From the NCBI GenBank assembly GCA_958295665.1, contig OY282560.1, positions 143,026,091-143,090,090 of the forward strand: 64,000 nucleotides of DNA, written 5' to 3'. Below, in pieces: positions 11,426 to 23,776 of the stretch. Both the position numbers and the translations under genes were made by a program. Positions within the stretch are counted from its first letter, which is position 1. Each line of letters begins with the position of its first letter. The notes beneath the pieces were generated by a model. It did not search any database. It was not told where the DNA came from and saw nothing but the letters and a program-made list of their open reading frames with translations. Source of the DNA: Tipula vernalis. Taxonomy: Eukaryota; Arthropoda; Insecta; Diptera; Tipulidae.

Positions 11426-14400
11426 AATGCCAAGCATTAATATTAAAAAGTTTAACCGGACATACGCCAGAATACGCAGCGAGTGAAGAAGTTTACCAGC
11501 ATATAACCAACCTTCCATTAGCTGATCCTAAGTTTACTAAATCTTCCCAAATCGACATAATATTGGGAGCAGGTGATTTTTTCGAAATATTGTTGCCGGA
11601 AACATTAAAGCGAGATGACAAAGTGATCGCCCAAAATACAATATTCGGATGGATGATTTGCGGAAAAGTCAAAATCAACCCAGCATTCAATGGAAGTACT
11701 ATGTCTAATCATGCGACAACCGACATCGATTTTGTGCTACGGAAATTCTGGGAAGTCGAGGAATTGCACACGGCACATATACTCACAGAAGAAGAGAAAC
11801 TAATGGAAAATCAATTCGTTACCACACATTCCCGATCCAAAGAAGGAAAATATGTAGTAACTCTGTCGTTTAAGCCAGACCACCAATCGCTCGGAAGTTC
11901 GCTCTATGCGGCAACATCTCGATTGAGGGCCATGGAGCGGAAGTTTCAAAACAATCCTGTGCTCAAAGAGGAATATTGTCAATTTATGGATGAATACCTT
12001 CAACTGGAGCACATGAAGCCTATGGGAGAAATCGAAATACCAAAGGGTCATCAAAATGTGTACTATCTTCCACATCATGCCGTAGTGAAGGAGGCAGAAG
12101 GTAAAATCAAGCTACGAGTTGTGTTTGACGGTTCAGCCAAAACAAGTTCAGGTGTGTCATTAAACGAGAATCTTTTGGTGGGAGCTACTCTTCAAAATAC
12201 ATTGTTTTCCAACGTGATTAAATTCCGAAAGCACACTATTGCTTTTGCGTCGGACATTGAGAAGATGTACCGACAAATTCTAGTGACAACCGAAGATCAA
12301 GACTATCAAAGGATAGTATGGCGGAAATCGACAACTGAACCAATCACCCACTACAAATTACAAACTGTAACATATGGTTTAGCATCTTCACCATTTCAAG
12401 CCATCCGATCCCTGAAGCAGCTAGCAAACGATCACCGAGAACAATATCCTCAAGCCGCAGCAATTGTAGATAATGATTTCTACGTTGACGATGTGATGTC
12501 AGGGGCCGATGAATTTTCGCAAGCAATTGAATGTCGAGATCAGCTAATCAATCTGCTGAAACATGGTGGTTTCACTCTTAAAAAATGGAAATCTAATTCC
12601 TGTGAGTTCTTACAAGGAATAAACCCCGATCACCAAGAGATCAGTCCATTAAACCTCGATGAGTAAAGATGCTTAACGGTACTGGGTTTACTATAGGATC
12701 CTGTTGAGGATTGCTTTTGCTACAAGGTAGACTTACCTGACAAGTTCACAGCAACTAAGCGGGAATTACTATCCGATTCTTCAAGATTATTCGATCCTCT
12801 TGGATTACTGGCACCTTCTATAATCATTGTAAAAATATTATTCTAAAGTTTATGGTTGCTAAAACTTAATTGGGATGATCAGTTACCACTACACATCTCA
12901 GCTCAATTGACGAATTTTAGAAGTGCACTGAACCATGTTACCACCATTAAAATACCAAGACTAGTTAATCTTCACAAGAATAAAACTCAAATTCACGGAT
13001 TCAGCGACGCCTCCGAAAAAGCTTACGCCGCCACTGTCTACTTCAGGTCAATGGGAAGTAACGAAACCTACGAGACGCGATAAATTGCTGCTAAAACTAA
13101 AGTTGCTCCCATTAAGCAATTTTCTGTGCCACGACTCGAATTATGTGGAGCGTTGTTAGTGACCAAATTAATAAAAGTTGTTATCGAATCTATGTGTATA
13201 CCAGAAGCAGAAATTTTCGCATGGACCGATTCAACTGTCGTTTTACAGTGGCTGACAACCTCACCGAGAAAATGGAAAACCTTCGTAAGCAACCGAATAT
13301 CAGAAATACACACAATGTTACCACAGTGCAAATGGAGATATGTTAATTCCAAAGAGAATCCGGCTGATCATGCATCACGAGGTGTCCATCCGTCCAAACT
13401 GAGAGATCTCGATATTTGGTGGAACGGTCCAGACTTTTTAAAATCAAGTGAGGATACATGGAAGAAGCCAAAAAAAACGTATCACGCCGATGAAGCTGCT
13501 ACTGAAGAAAAATCGGCACAATTACAACTATTCGCTGCACAAGTCACCCATCAAGAAGATTATATTGCGACCATCATCCTAAAATATTCATCTTGGCACA
13601 AATTGTTAAGAGTGTTCGTTTATATTTTCAGATTTATTGAAGGTGTCAAAACAAAGCCCAAAAACAAATGTCGAGCAAATCAGTTGCTGATTACCATTAC
13701 CGAGTTGGAGGCAGCTGCTACTGAGTTATACCGGCAAGCACAAAATTATTCATTCCGCGAAGAGATAAACCGATTAATTGCAGGTCAAGAAGTTTCATCC
13801 CGTAGTAGACTCGCGTCGATGCATCCATATCTGGACAAAAGGCAAATTCTAAGAGTAGGAGGGAGACTACAGAATGCCAATTTACCATACGATCGAAAGC
13901 ATCCAATTATTTTGCCCGGAAATCATCATATCACAGCATTAATAATTTCTGATGTGCATCGATACACTATGCATGGAGGGATTTCTATTATGCTGTTTCA
14001 CCTCCGCAATCGGTATTGGATTTTAGGGTGTCGAAATCTCGTTAAGCAGTTCATTCACAAGTGTGTGACGTGTTTTAAATTAAAAGCAAAGGCATCCAAA
14101 CAATTAATGTGCAATTTGCCGTCTGCGAGGGTTTTAAACCCAAAGCGAGCCTTTGAAAATGTCGGAGTTGATTACGCGGGGCCTGTTATGCTTAAGACGT
14201 CCACGATAAGAAATGCGAAAATCCAAAAGGCATACATAGCACTATTTATATGCATGGCAAGTAAGGCTGTTCACTTGGAGCTAGTCACAGACATGACGAC
14301 CGAGGCCTTCATTGCAGCACTCCGCCGATTCACCGCCAGAAGAGGTTACCCAATCACTATATACAGTGACAATGGTAGCAATTTTATAGGAGCCGATAGA

Positions 14401-15065
14401 GAACTTCAAAGATTAGTAAAGCAATTCCAATCCCAACAACACCATAACAAGGTAGCTAATCATCTGTTAACGCATTATACTCAATGGAGGTTCACGTGTC
14501 CAACGGCAAGTCATATGGGTGGCATCTACGAAGCCGGAATCAAATCCACAAAGCAGCATCTACGTAAATGTATCGGATCGTCCATACTTACATATGAGCA
14601 GTATTCTACCCTATTATGTCAGATGGAAGCAGTTTTAAACTCCCGACCATTATGCAGCGAATCAGATGACATAATGATCTAAATTATTTGACCCCGGGTC
14701 ATTTTTTAATCGGGGAACAATTACTGGCCATTCCAGAACCAAACCTAGAAGGTATCAACACAAACCGTTTAAACAAATGGCAAATTATTCAGCAAACTAC
14801 ACAAAGGTTTTGGAAAACTTTTTCACGCGACTACCTCAATACCCTCCAACAACGTCGAAAATGGCAATCAGTGGAAACCAACTTGAAACCTGGAGATTTG
14901 GTCGTAGTGATAGAGGACAATTTAGTACCAACCAAATGGCATGTAGCAAGAGTCAGCGAAGTTCATCCCGGCGATCATGGTTTAGTACGAGTAGCCACCA
15001 TCAAATCCATACATGGAATCTTCAGACGTCCAATCCATAAACTGGCCAAACTTCCAATTAATTGA
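11407..15065 (+). pseudogene. BEL-2 pol: protease end, RT, RNase H, integrase
   Basis: Same polyprotein, one frame from 11407 to 14682. Domains in order: end of protease (IDIILGAGDFFEILL), reverse transcriptase (KLRVVFDGSAKTSSG, ASDIEKMYRQI, FYVDDVMSGAD), Pao connection (LFDPLGLLAPS), RNase H (FSDASEKAYAATV, PRLELCGALL, FAWTDSTVVLQWL, NPADHASRG), integrase zinc-binding region (HHITALIISDVH then CVTCFKLKAK) and integrase core (VGVDYAGPV, TIYSDNGSNFIGA, MGGIYEAGIKSTK). After a frameshift near 14680 the C-terminal DUF5641-like domain (TPGHFLIGEQLL, LKPGDLVVVIEDN) runs to 15065. Nonsense codons lie at 12664, 12694, 12844, 13081 and 14680. The motifs are preserved but the gene is dead. Confidence 0.88.
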
Positions 15066-15080
15066 AATATAATCTTTCAA

Positions 15081-15091
15081 GGTGGGGAGTA
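15081..15091 (+). other. Polypurine tract of BEL-2
   Basis: GGTGGGGAGTA directly abuts the 3' LTR. In LTR elements this purine run primes plus-strand DNA. Confidence 0.7.
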
Positions 15092-15777
15092 TGTTAAATA
15101 GTCAGCTGCAAACAAAATCGGAAAAGAAACAAAATGTATTAGTGTTAATTATCTTACTAGTTTTACGAAAATTATTGATTTTATACTTATCTTTTTGATT
15201 TAATACGCTCATAATAATTAAAATTGTATTCCTAGAAATTAAGCGACATATTAATAATTTAGATATAAATTGGAAAAAATTTATAGAAACTTACCTTTTG
15301 GCAAACACAACTTTTCCACAAATTTGACATAAATTTGTTGTGATCAAACGTAGAATCAATACCAACGTAAAATATTCCAATTGTACTAATAATAAATATA
15401 ATCGAAAAAGCCGGTTGATAATTTGAGATTGGTTTGAATATCTGATATTCACGCTTTCGTACCATAACAATTGCTTCTTATGGATAATTTAAAATATCGG
15501 CAGCTAAGCAATTAATTTGGGCATCAGCCAATCATTTGCTGCCATCAAAAATATTATTATTACGTACGATTTAGTGAGGGGAATTTTGTGTCGGTCAAAT
15601 TTGGCAAAGAATATTTGAGTTAGTCTAAGTTTATCAGAGCAAGAATTCGGTAGAAATTAATATTAAAATTATATAAAATAAAATAAAAAACCTTTTTTTT
15701 AATTACAAAATCGTGCTTTGGGGATTCTTTGAATCAGGCTATAAACAGTCTGATCATATACATTCGTTTCTTAATCA
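15092..15777 (+). repeat. 3' LTR of BEL-2
   Basis: Matches 8801-9416 with scattered substitutions, and holds a segment (about 15527-15610) that the 5' copy has lost. It ends TTAATCA and is followed by TGATGTTTTT and then a tRNA-Lys-like primer site. Confidence 0.85.
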
Positions 15778-15787
15778 TGATGTTTTT

Positions 15788-15805
15788 TGGCGCCCGAACA
15801 GGGAC
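15788..15805 (+). other. tRNA-Lys-type primer-binding-site sequence, orphan
   Basis: TGGCGCCCGAACAGGGAC is the exact complement of an animal tRNA-Lys(UUU) 3' end with CCA. It sits ten bases after the 3' LTR of BEL-2, where a primer site would lie if this LTR were a 5' LTR, yet BEL-2 uses tRNA-Tyr. It may be a scrap of another LTR element or chance. The Helitron coding sequence resumes within about 50 bases. Confidence 0.45.
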
Positions 15806-15856
15806 TGCAGTTGGCTTTCCTATCGTAAAAAAGCTGTACCTATTCCTTAAATATGT

Positions 15857-17055
15857 TAGTATTCGTACCATCAGGTTTAAACACTTTGGTCAAGATGTCA
15901 CGAACTCGTAGTCTCATTAATTTCATTGCCATATAACAAATGGTATGGAACTAGGAAATTACCATTCTTCAGCATGCTCGTCGAACAGTAAACTACATGG
16001 TATGTTGTGTTATCTTGGAGCTAGTCTTAAGTATTTTTCTCCATTCCATATTAAAGTTTGTTGCTGCCCAACGACGCGAAGTAAGACTTTCTTCAATATC
16101 ATATTCTCACTAAAATCATCAATATTTTCTTGAGAATGTTATGGTATATATTGATTAAAAAATAACTCGTTGACTGTTATTTTAAAATGTGGAAATAAAG
16201 GTGTAGCAAGCAAGTGCTGTAGCCACAATTTAATTGATTTTATATTAACTAATCAATGAACAAAACTACTTTTATGAATAATATTTCTTTTAATATGTAC
16301 ATAAATGCAATGCTCATCATTGATGTTTCTTGGAAGAGAATTCAACGACAAAATCAAGCTGTGGTAAATGTTGAGGTTTTTCGGGATAGCGGAAGCCATT
16401 ATAAACTGAGAAATTAGGAATTTTATTTTTATCAATAGCTGATTTACACGTAGAGCAAATTTTAAGTGCGAAAATATCTTTTATGTTAATAATATTTTCA
16501 TGTGCAGATGTAGGTTTCTTCAAATATCTCTCAACCAAACTCTATCACAGATAAAGCAAGCATGTCCGAACTGATTATTTTTAAACTTATCGATAATGTG
16601 AGCGAATTTATGTAAATGAAAGTTACTGAAGAATTAGAATTTGGAACTTCTGTTATCTGAAGAGCTGCTGTTGTTGTTTGTTAACCATGCCATTTTGTGT
16701 TTTTTCAAAATGTTGTCTATTGTATTGTTGTAGGATGCTGGTTAAATCCTGTGCTATTTCTTGTATGATATCATCATTCGAAAAGTTCAAACTTTATTGG
16801 TCAGTTAGTGTTGCTTCCGTAATTTGTTCAATAGCGTCTATCTTGTTTATATTACATTCTGTTTGTATTCGCTGTAAATTTCGTTGCCATAGCCTGGTAT
16901 CTCTTCTCCGCTCGTTAATTTCTTGGATGTTTTGCTCTCGATAATTAAGATTACATTCATCAGCGGTAGTGGAACCGAATTTGAATTTTTTTGTTCTAGC
17001 CTACTGTCACTTTTGGGCTAGTTTATTTTTTGTTTGTGCCTTTCATAAAATTGCG
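15857..17055 (-). pseudogene. Helitron protein, N-terminal part, decayed
   Basis: Minus-strand pieces in order, with stops and shifts between them: a basic, Gln-rich start (REQNIQEINERRRDTRLW; 17055-16640), a DUF6570-like segment (FALKICSTCKSAIDKNKIPN then GFRYPEKPQHLPQLD; 16538-16320), SLPRNINDEHCIYVHIKR and NIIHKSSF (16336-16253), QQQTLIWNGEKYLRLAP and LLFDEHAEEW (about 16075-15955), and MAMKLMRLRVRDILTKVFK (about 15943-15880). This order and wording match the region before the Rep domain in animal Helitron proteins, and the next part is found at 8800-7856 beyond BEL-2. About 50 residues expected at the join are missing. An internal deletion lies between the second and third pieces. Confidence 0.65.
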
Positions 17056-17575
17056 GTTCAAGTTTTACAAACTAAACAAAATATCACAATGCACTATTCC
17101 CGGGGAAAAACATTTACCAAAGAAATACTTATAAAACGTGTGTAACTCACCTACATTTTGTAATCGATTTAATCGAAACATGTTGAAAGAGTTTTAGAAA
17201 CTACCTACGTCCCAAACAAAAGTGAAATGTCTTATAAACAGCTGAAATAAACCTCTGGAAAAGTTTTAGGGTTCTTAGGGAAAATCACCGTTTTTTTTAT
17301 AATAAAAGTTTTTAAGTTTTTCTGCAAAAAATTAGTTAATGTTAGATACCATATACTCAATTTAGAATAGTCATAATGTAAAAAGACATTCCTTAATTTA
17401 AAAAAAAACTTGAGAAGTGAAAGTTTTAGCTATATAAATTTCTAGTTAATCCATTGGTTTATGTTGGCTGTATAGTTAAATGGTTAGAAAGTTCTGAAGT
17501 AAATGTTTAAACATTTTAATTTGGCTTCGTATCTCATTTAGACTGCAATTCATTTTTCATACTAACTTTTATATA
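17056..17575. other. Gene-free AT-rich stretch before mariner
   Basis: No coding motif or repeat recognised. It probably includes the untranslated 5' flank of the Helitron gene (minus strand), but no Helitron end was identified. Confidence 0.4.
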
Positions 17576-18831
17576 CCACCTTGATCAAAAAGTTCCCGGA
17601 ATAACCACCGTGTGGCGCTCCCATCGTTCCGATTTGAGTTCGGTTTTTTTTTTGTTAAGTTGGTACATCTGTTGTTGATATTTCCTCTAAATCTTAGCGT
17701 CATAGCTTGACATTTGCAAAAGTTACGTAGTCAAGAGTACATCTATCTCTGTGTGTGTTGGCGATTATTTACAATTTCAGAAATGGATTTAAATTTGCAA
17801 CAACGAACTTGTATTAAATTTAGCGTAAAAAACGGATTTAATGGTGTGCGAACGTTGGAAATGTTGGAAAAGTGTTTCGGCAACGATTCTCTAAAGAAAA
17901 CGGTCGTTTATCAGTGGCACGAGCGGTTTAAAAGTGGTCGTGAGTCAATCGAAGATGATGAACGCAGTGGCAGACCGTCGACATCGAAAACCGACGAAAA
18001 TATGATAAAGTAAAAGAAATGTTGGTCAATAACCACAAATTAACCATCAGAGAGATAGCGGAGGACTTGAACATTGCGTATGGATCCGTACAAGACATTT
18101 TGGTTAATGGTTTGGGTTTCCTTCGTGTAGCAGCAAAGTTGGTGCCAAAAGACCTCAATTTCATGCAAAAAAGAGACCGTGTTTACGTCGCAAAAGACAT
18201 GATTTGCGAAGCTGAATCCGATCCCACATTCATCAAAACGATCATTACTGGAGACGAGATTGGGTTTATGAGTATGACACGCAATCCAGACATCAGGCAA
18301 GTGAATGGCGTTCATAAAAAAAAACACATCGTTTTCAGTCAAAAAAGAAGGCAATGCTCACGGTTTTCATGGATTACAACGGTGTAGTGCATCATGAATT
18401 TTTACCAGAAGGCCAGACCGCAAACAAAGAGTATTATTTGGGCGTTATGAGACGTTTGCGTGAAGCAATTCGCCGAAAGAGACTAGAATTGTTCGTAATT
18501 TTTTGACAAAAAATGCAACAAATACCATCCAAAAGCCACCGAATTCACCTGATTTGGATCCCTGTGACTTCTTTCTGTGTAATAGAGTTAAAAAACCATT
18601 ACAACGAACGCGTTTCAGCAGCCGAGAGGAAATAATAGAAAAATCGCAGGAAGCACTGATGGACATACCGAAAACCGAATATAAAAAATGTTTCGAGGAT
18701 TGAATCAAGCGCTGTCATAAGTGTGTTGTAGTCGATGGGGATTACTTTGAAGGGGACAATATAGATTTAGATTAATAAACTTGTATTTTTAATTTTCTGA
18801 ATAAATTCCGGGAACTTTTTGATCAAGGTGG
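17576..18831 (+). mobile_element. mariner DNA transposon, 1256 bp, defective
   Basis: Perfect 27-bp terminal inverted repeats (17576-17602 and 18805-18831, beginning CCACCTTGATCAAAAAG) are flanked by TA on both sides (17574-17575, 18832-18833), the target duplication of Tc1/mariner. The size fits a near-full mariner. Confidence 0.92.
17783..18703 (+). pseudogene. mariner transposase, frameshifted with internal deletion
   Basis: ATG at 17783 opens a paired helix-turn-helix N-terminus (VRTLEMLEKCFGNDSLKKT, WHERFKSGRESIEDDERSGR). One base appears lost at about 18010. The next frame carries LTIREIAEDLNIAYGSVQ and the first catalytic aspartate in TGDE. After a second shift come MDYNGVVHHEFLP and REAIRRKRLEL, then directly FLTKNATNTIQ and SPDLDPCDFF with the third catalytic aspartate. 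The segment that normally holds HDNA with the second aspartate is absent, so a small deletion near 18495 removed part of the active site. The transposase would cut and paste DNA at TA sites. This copy cannot. Confidence 0.85.
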
Positions 18832-18833
18832 TA

Positions 18834-21000
18834 CTTCGCTATCGACTGTGGCTTTCGCAACCCACATTAAAAACCATTTTTTTGAATTCAATGGCAATGT
18901 ACATAAATCTATTTCAACTTTTTTTATTTGGTTTTTTTAAACTAGTTAGTAGTTTATCAATTTGAAAAAGTTTACCTTGTCTTGATTGCAATTTACATCA
19001 ACTTCTTTTTTACATTCGTTGCTTGTACTTCTTTTTAAGTATTCTCTATATTAACACATTCTGTTTTCATATCATCGGAAGAGTGATTAAAACTGTTCTA
19101 AACTTGTTGTTACTTGTAAAATCAAAAACCTATAAAGTACAGCACCCAGTTAAAAATGGCTCACTAAACTGTAAACTATACGTTGGAAATGTTCCAAATT
19201 TTTCTAGAGAAACATCATCCGAAATTTTCTTTATGGCGCCGTTAGTTAAAAAAAACATAATCATTAGAAAATCACCAAGATCTTTTCTGCGATAGATTAT
19301 TCTTTGTTGCTTGCTCTAATACATTAAATACGATGCTGTACCAATTCCTCAAATCATTATAAATGCCCATAATATTTAGTCTTTTTAACACATTATTGAT
19401 AAAAACCAAAACGATTAAGTGACACAAAATTTTGGTAGCTTATTTCTTGGATTGTTAATTAACAGCTCAGAACAAAAATAGTTTAAAAGCTGCCAACTGC
19501 CACGATGTCATGCCTATTGCTGAAATTAGCTCTGCAATTAGAATCGTGATTTAGTTATCTTTTATTACGAAGGCATAATAATAATTTCGCGAATATGGAC
19601 GCTCAGAGCATTCAGGAAGCATTATGATACTTCCTGTTACATCCTGTTGTGTTAAGCGTCCAAGTTTTTGGCGCGCAAATCAAGGTAGCACTTGCGGCCC
19701 AATAATATTTCCAGTTTTAAGAAGGTTTCCGTCGGTGGCACTGAGGTTTCTAGCTTTTCATATTAACAAAGTTTCTGTTAAAAATGACAAATTAATATTT
19801 TTTCTTTTATTATATTTACTTTTAAAATTCAGTTTTCTCACAAAGGTTTCAGATCAAAAAGGACATTGAAATACTTCGGAGACCAGAACATTTGCCAATA
19901 TTTTAAAGAAAGTCGATCGTTTGAGAATCACTTTTTTCATCAATTAATAGGAATGACTTACGATTGTCACTTTTTCGTTAATTCGTATGGGCTGCAATAA
20001 TTTAAGGTAGGTATAAGTATTTTTTTATTCAAGAGATCGTTTATGTTTGTTGATATCTTGTAATGAACATAATTCTCAGATCTTCAACAAGGCTATCTAG
20101 AAAAAAAATGGTCTGGGCATATAGTAATAGCCCAATGCCAACTCTCCACGGTTGTACAAAATCTTCCAGGCCACATAAATGTGGCACAGAAAGTTGGCAG
20201 CCTCCAAGTATCCAAGAAAAGAAGCATTAGAAAGTAATCAAGCAACAATTACCGATGACGAAATATTTGAATAAGGAAGATGTAGGACCGAGTCAGGTTG
20301 AAGAATATGTGGTTTTTCAAATCACTTAGCCTACTAGACCGTTTTTTATTTCTATGTTCACCTTGGAAATGATCTTATAGTCTGTGTAGTTAAATCCAAA
20401 CAACTTAGTAGTTAAGTAGCAATATCAACTTCAAACGCCATCCAAGGGAAAACTGAGAGCTGTCTTTTTTAAAACATAATAAGGTTTCTCAAACTATATC
20501 CATTTCTTTTGAGAGCAATAGCTCATTCACAAATATTAAAAATGAGAGTTTATTTCAATGAAATTAGTATATACAATCAAATTAGGCTAATTCGAGATGG
20601 TTTTTCTCCACAGATTTCATTTTTCGGAAATGATCATCATAAGAAGACTTCTCCGTAGCTGACGAAGAAAAAAGACTTCTTTATCGAATTATTTAAATTG
20701 ACCTAATACCTAATACCTTTGTTTCATTCTAATAAAATTTTATCATATTAATAATTTTATTGAATATAGTTTGGGAGAAATGAGATTTACTATTTCTAAT
20801 TCAAATTCGATTTACTGTTATTTCATTGAGAGGCTTCACTTCATAATAATCCACTCAGATTGAAGTTAAAAAAAAAAATTATCCAAATGGTTATTTAGGT
20901 TTTAAAAATACAACTTTAGCTATAATAGGAAATCTTTGAAAAGGGTTCTATGTTTCATTTGCAAGAGCGCAAATGACGGGCACCGTTAGTATTTTATTAA
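18834..21000. other. Gene-free stretch with possible decayed minus-strand coding
   Basis: Mostly AT-rich. Minus-strand translation of about 19760-19620 gives ARNLSATDGNLLKTGNIIG and TQQDVTGSIIMLPECSE, and about 19380-19140 gives RNWYSIVFNVLEQATKNNLS and FGTFPTYSLQFSEPF. These look coding-like but belong to no family I can name. The short plus-strand open frame at 19624-19869 is probably its shadow. Confidence 0.25.
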
Positions 21001-23383
21001 TAACATAGTTGCACATTTTTTGGAGCTTTTCCATCGTTTCCAATGTGATTTGTTTATTGGAGCTTTTCCATCGTTTCCAATGTAAGTAAAGATCACGAAA
21101 AATAAATAAAACCTCCTACGCTGTTGAAAAGCTCCCAACAACTATTTTTTTTTTAACAAATAAAAATCGCTAAAAATAGGAAAATTATTTGTAAAATTAT
21201 AATATTTTTTAAATAAGCTTCACCACTCGATTCTATTTCTTCAGAAATTAACGAGTTTTGAATACTTCCGCGTGCTTATAAAAATCGAAAATTGGGACGG
21301 ACAAACAACTTTTCAAAAGATATAAAAGATTCATAAAATTAGCAACTTTGTTGCATAATTTGTTTAGGTTTGACAGTTATTGAACGTGAAACTTCTAAAT
21401 TTAAGGTTTTTCTTGGTTTCAACTTTTAGTGGCATAACTTTTCACTATTCCCAATTCGAATCCATTGGAAAAGTGATGTGTTTTATTTTCAAACTTATCG
21501 CTGAAAAAAGCAAAAATCTTAAAAAATGTTTGTATAAAAATTGTCTAAATATCTTTCGCTACAATAAAAAAGAATACTGTATTAGTATTAAATAAATATT
21601 CAAACTATGCCAATCAAAGTTGCTTTGTTTCCACTCATAATATTAATTTAAAATCACCTTTTCCAGGTTATATTCAATATGTGTCAAAACCTGGCAACGT
21701 CTTATGAATTCGATGATAGAGTCATTGCATAATTTGTTAAAGATTTGACAGTTATTTGAACGTGAATCTTTTAAAAAGGAGCTTTTGCATAGCTTCCAAA
21801 TATTAATTTAAAACCACAAAGTTCGAAGTTTTATTTGACTCAAATGATTTAAATAAACCAAATCTCAATATCTGTCCAAAACCCGTCAACAATTTATCAA
21901 ATTCAATATAGAAGCACCACAGTTTTCAAGCTTTGCTTTGTAAAATACTAAGTTGGCATTTAATAAGCTTCAAGATTAATTTTGAAAGTCTTTTCTCGTT
22001 TATACTTAAGGAAATTTTAATTAATTTAAAAATTTTCAAATTTTTATTTATTTTTTTTTTTTTTTGTAATACATATACTAGTATTCGTGGAAATAGCAAC
22101 AAAATGTTGTTGTTTTAATTACCGTTTCTTTTAACCAAAAAGTGGGAAATTTGAAGAGGAAAACAATTTTCCAAAAAACAAAAGAACCATCGATTAGATA
22201 GTATTTCTAAAACATTAAAACAAAGAAGATCGCTTTCTCGAATAATTCTTTTTCAGACATAAATCTAGATTATAATTTTACAAAATGTTGCGAAAATGTT
22301 CAAAGGAAATCTTAAAAATAATCACAGACAAAATACAACTAATAATAAATTTACTTCGTAAGCACCGAAAATTATAAAAGCACTCATAAATGTTTTGAAT
22401 TTTTATTCAATTAAAATTTTTAAAAGTTTGCAAGCGCTTTTTTCAACAAACTAAATGCCTTAAAAATTTGGCATTTGATTAATTTTTATTTTGATGTTTA
22501 ACAAAAAAAAAATTTTAGCACAACTATTAATAGCTTTCACGTGTAAAAACACTTCAAAACAAAGTAATTCTTAAAGATGATAGAATGATAAAGGTAGAGC
22601 AAGCTAGTGACGCACAAGCTTGTTGAATAGACCTCATAATAAAATTATGTCTTCTGTCTAATTACTCGTGAAGCTCGGTTCTTTTAATATCTTGTACCCA
22701 TCACTTAGTTATTGACAAATTTTTGGAAATGCTTTAAGGAATGAATTAATTATTTCTTCAAATTAAAGACAATTTTCTAATATTTTCTTCGTTATTTTGC
22801 AATCTAACTTAGACTTCGATGTGGTTAATGTTTCAAAGCTCTTAATAACAATCTTGTGAAACTTAAGCTTTTTCTATAAACAAATATTATTTCAAATAAT
22901 TTTACATAGCTATTTTATTCATAATGACAACAACTCAAATTTATGGTGGGTAGAATTACATAAAAGTTACGTTTAGGTTAATCCTGAAGCTCCCTTATCA
23001 TTAATTCGTTTTCAATCTATTTTTAGTTGCTTTAATGGATGTTTAGGTCGAAAGTAAAGAAACTGGGCAAATTATTAACTTTTTTGAAAGCTTATTTTAA
23101 GCTAGTTAATATGGGTACCCAAAACGCAAGTTTCTGAAGTTTCTAGAATTTCGAAGGCTTCCGAGAAGTTGCTTGAAAAAATTGAAATGTTAAACTTGAA
23201 AGTTAAAAGTTAAGATTTTACTACTTTAATAATAGTTAAACAATTTCGTTTTTGTAAAAATTGAATTTTTTTTTGACAAAGGTTTTTTCGATAACGAATT
23301 TTGTCGATGATTAACATCATTAACATTTGTCAAATTTGACTCACCATTATTTCAATTTATAAAATGGAATTATATTAGTTATT
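21001..23383. other. AT-rich gene-free stretch with short direct repeats
   Basis: A perfect 25-base repeat (GGAGCTTTTCCATCGTTTCC plus five bases) occurs at 21022-21046 and 21059-21083. A diverged repeat of about 50 bases starting TTGCATAATTTGTT occurs at 21351-21400 and 21725-21775. No coding motif seen. Confidence 0.5.
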
Positions 23384-23396
23384 AAATGTGGTTTTT

Positions 23397-23763
23397 CGGC
23401 GCAGTGGTTAAAGCTGCGGCGTTTGGATCGGGAGGTACCGGGTTCGAATCCCGATAGGGGCGGGATGCAAAAGGGATTTTTCATCATCTGATTACGATCG
23501 GTGATGACGATGAACACAACTATGACCCCCTGTTGAGAGTGCAGAATCCATGGGCCGACCCACCTTTCATGTCAGCACTATAGGTTGGCATGAAGCAATG
23601 CAATGTGCAGGTGGTTTATACAAAGCGGGTCTATAGCCGTACGTCCTCGATTTGGCTACTACTGCTTAAAGTAGGACGGTAAAATTAACTGCGAAAGAGT
23701 TGGGAGTGCCTTGAGCCCCAGAAAAAAAAAAGATTGCATAGATTAAAAAAAAAAAAAAAAAAA
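23397..23763 (+). mobile_element. tRNA-derived SINE, 367 bp
   Basis: The head contains an A-box-like GCAGTGGTTAAAGC and a good B box, GGTTCGAATCC (23441-23451), the internal RNA polymerase III promoter. A unique body of about 280 bases follows and the element ends in long A runs (23725-23763). A 13-base target duplication (AAATGTGGTTTTT) flanks it at 23384-23396 and 23764-23776. The intact tail and exact duplication indicate a fairly recent insertion. The source tRNA is not clear, since the anticodon arm does not fold convincingly. Confidence 0.85.
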
Positions 23764-23776
23764 AAATGTGGTTTTT

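Larger units (their letters stand above)
8801..15777 (+). mobile_element. BEL/Pao retrotransposon, full length (BEL-2)
   Basis: Complete layout: 5' LTR (8801-9416), tRNA-Tyr-type primer site (9420-9437), gag-protease, reverse transcriptase, RNase H and integrase coding region, polypurine tract (15081-15091) and 3' LTR (15092-15777). LTRs begin TGTTAA and end TTAATCA. The LTRs differ by several substitutions and indels, and the coding region has two frameshifts and five stops, so the insertion is old and inactive. It lies inside a Helitron. The bases next to the two LTRs (ATAAA on the left, TGATG on the right) do not form a target duplication. Confidence 0.9.

Noticed and set aside
23397..23470. 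Possible functional tRNA gene
   Set aside because: A and B boxes are present but the acceptor and anticodon stems do not pair convincingly, and a SINE body, poly-A tail and target duplication follow.
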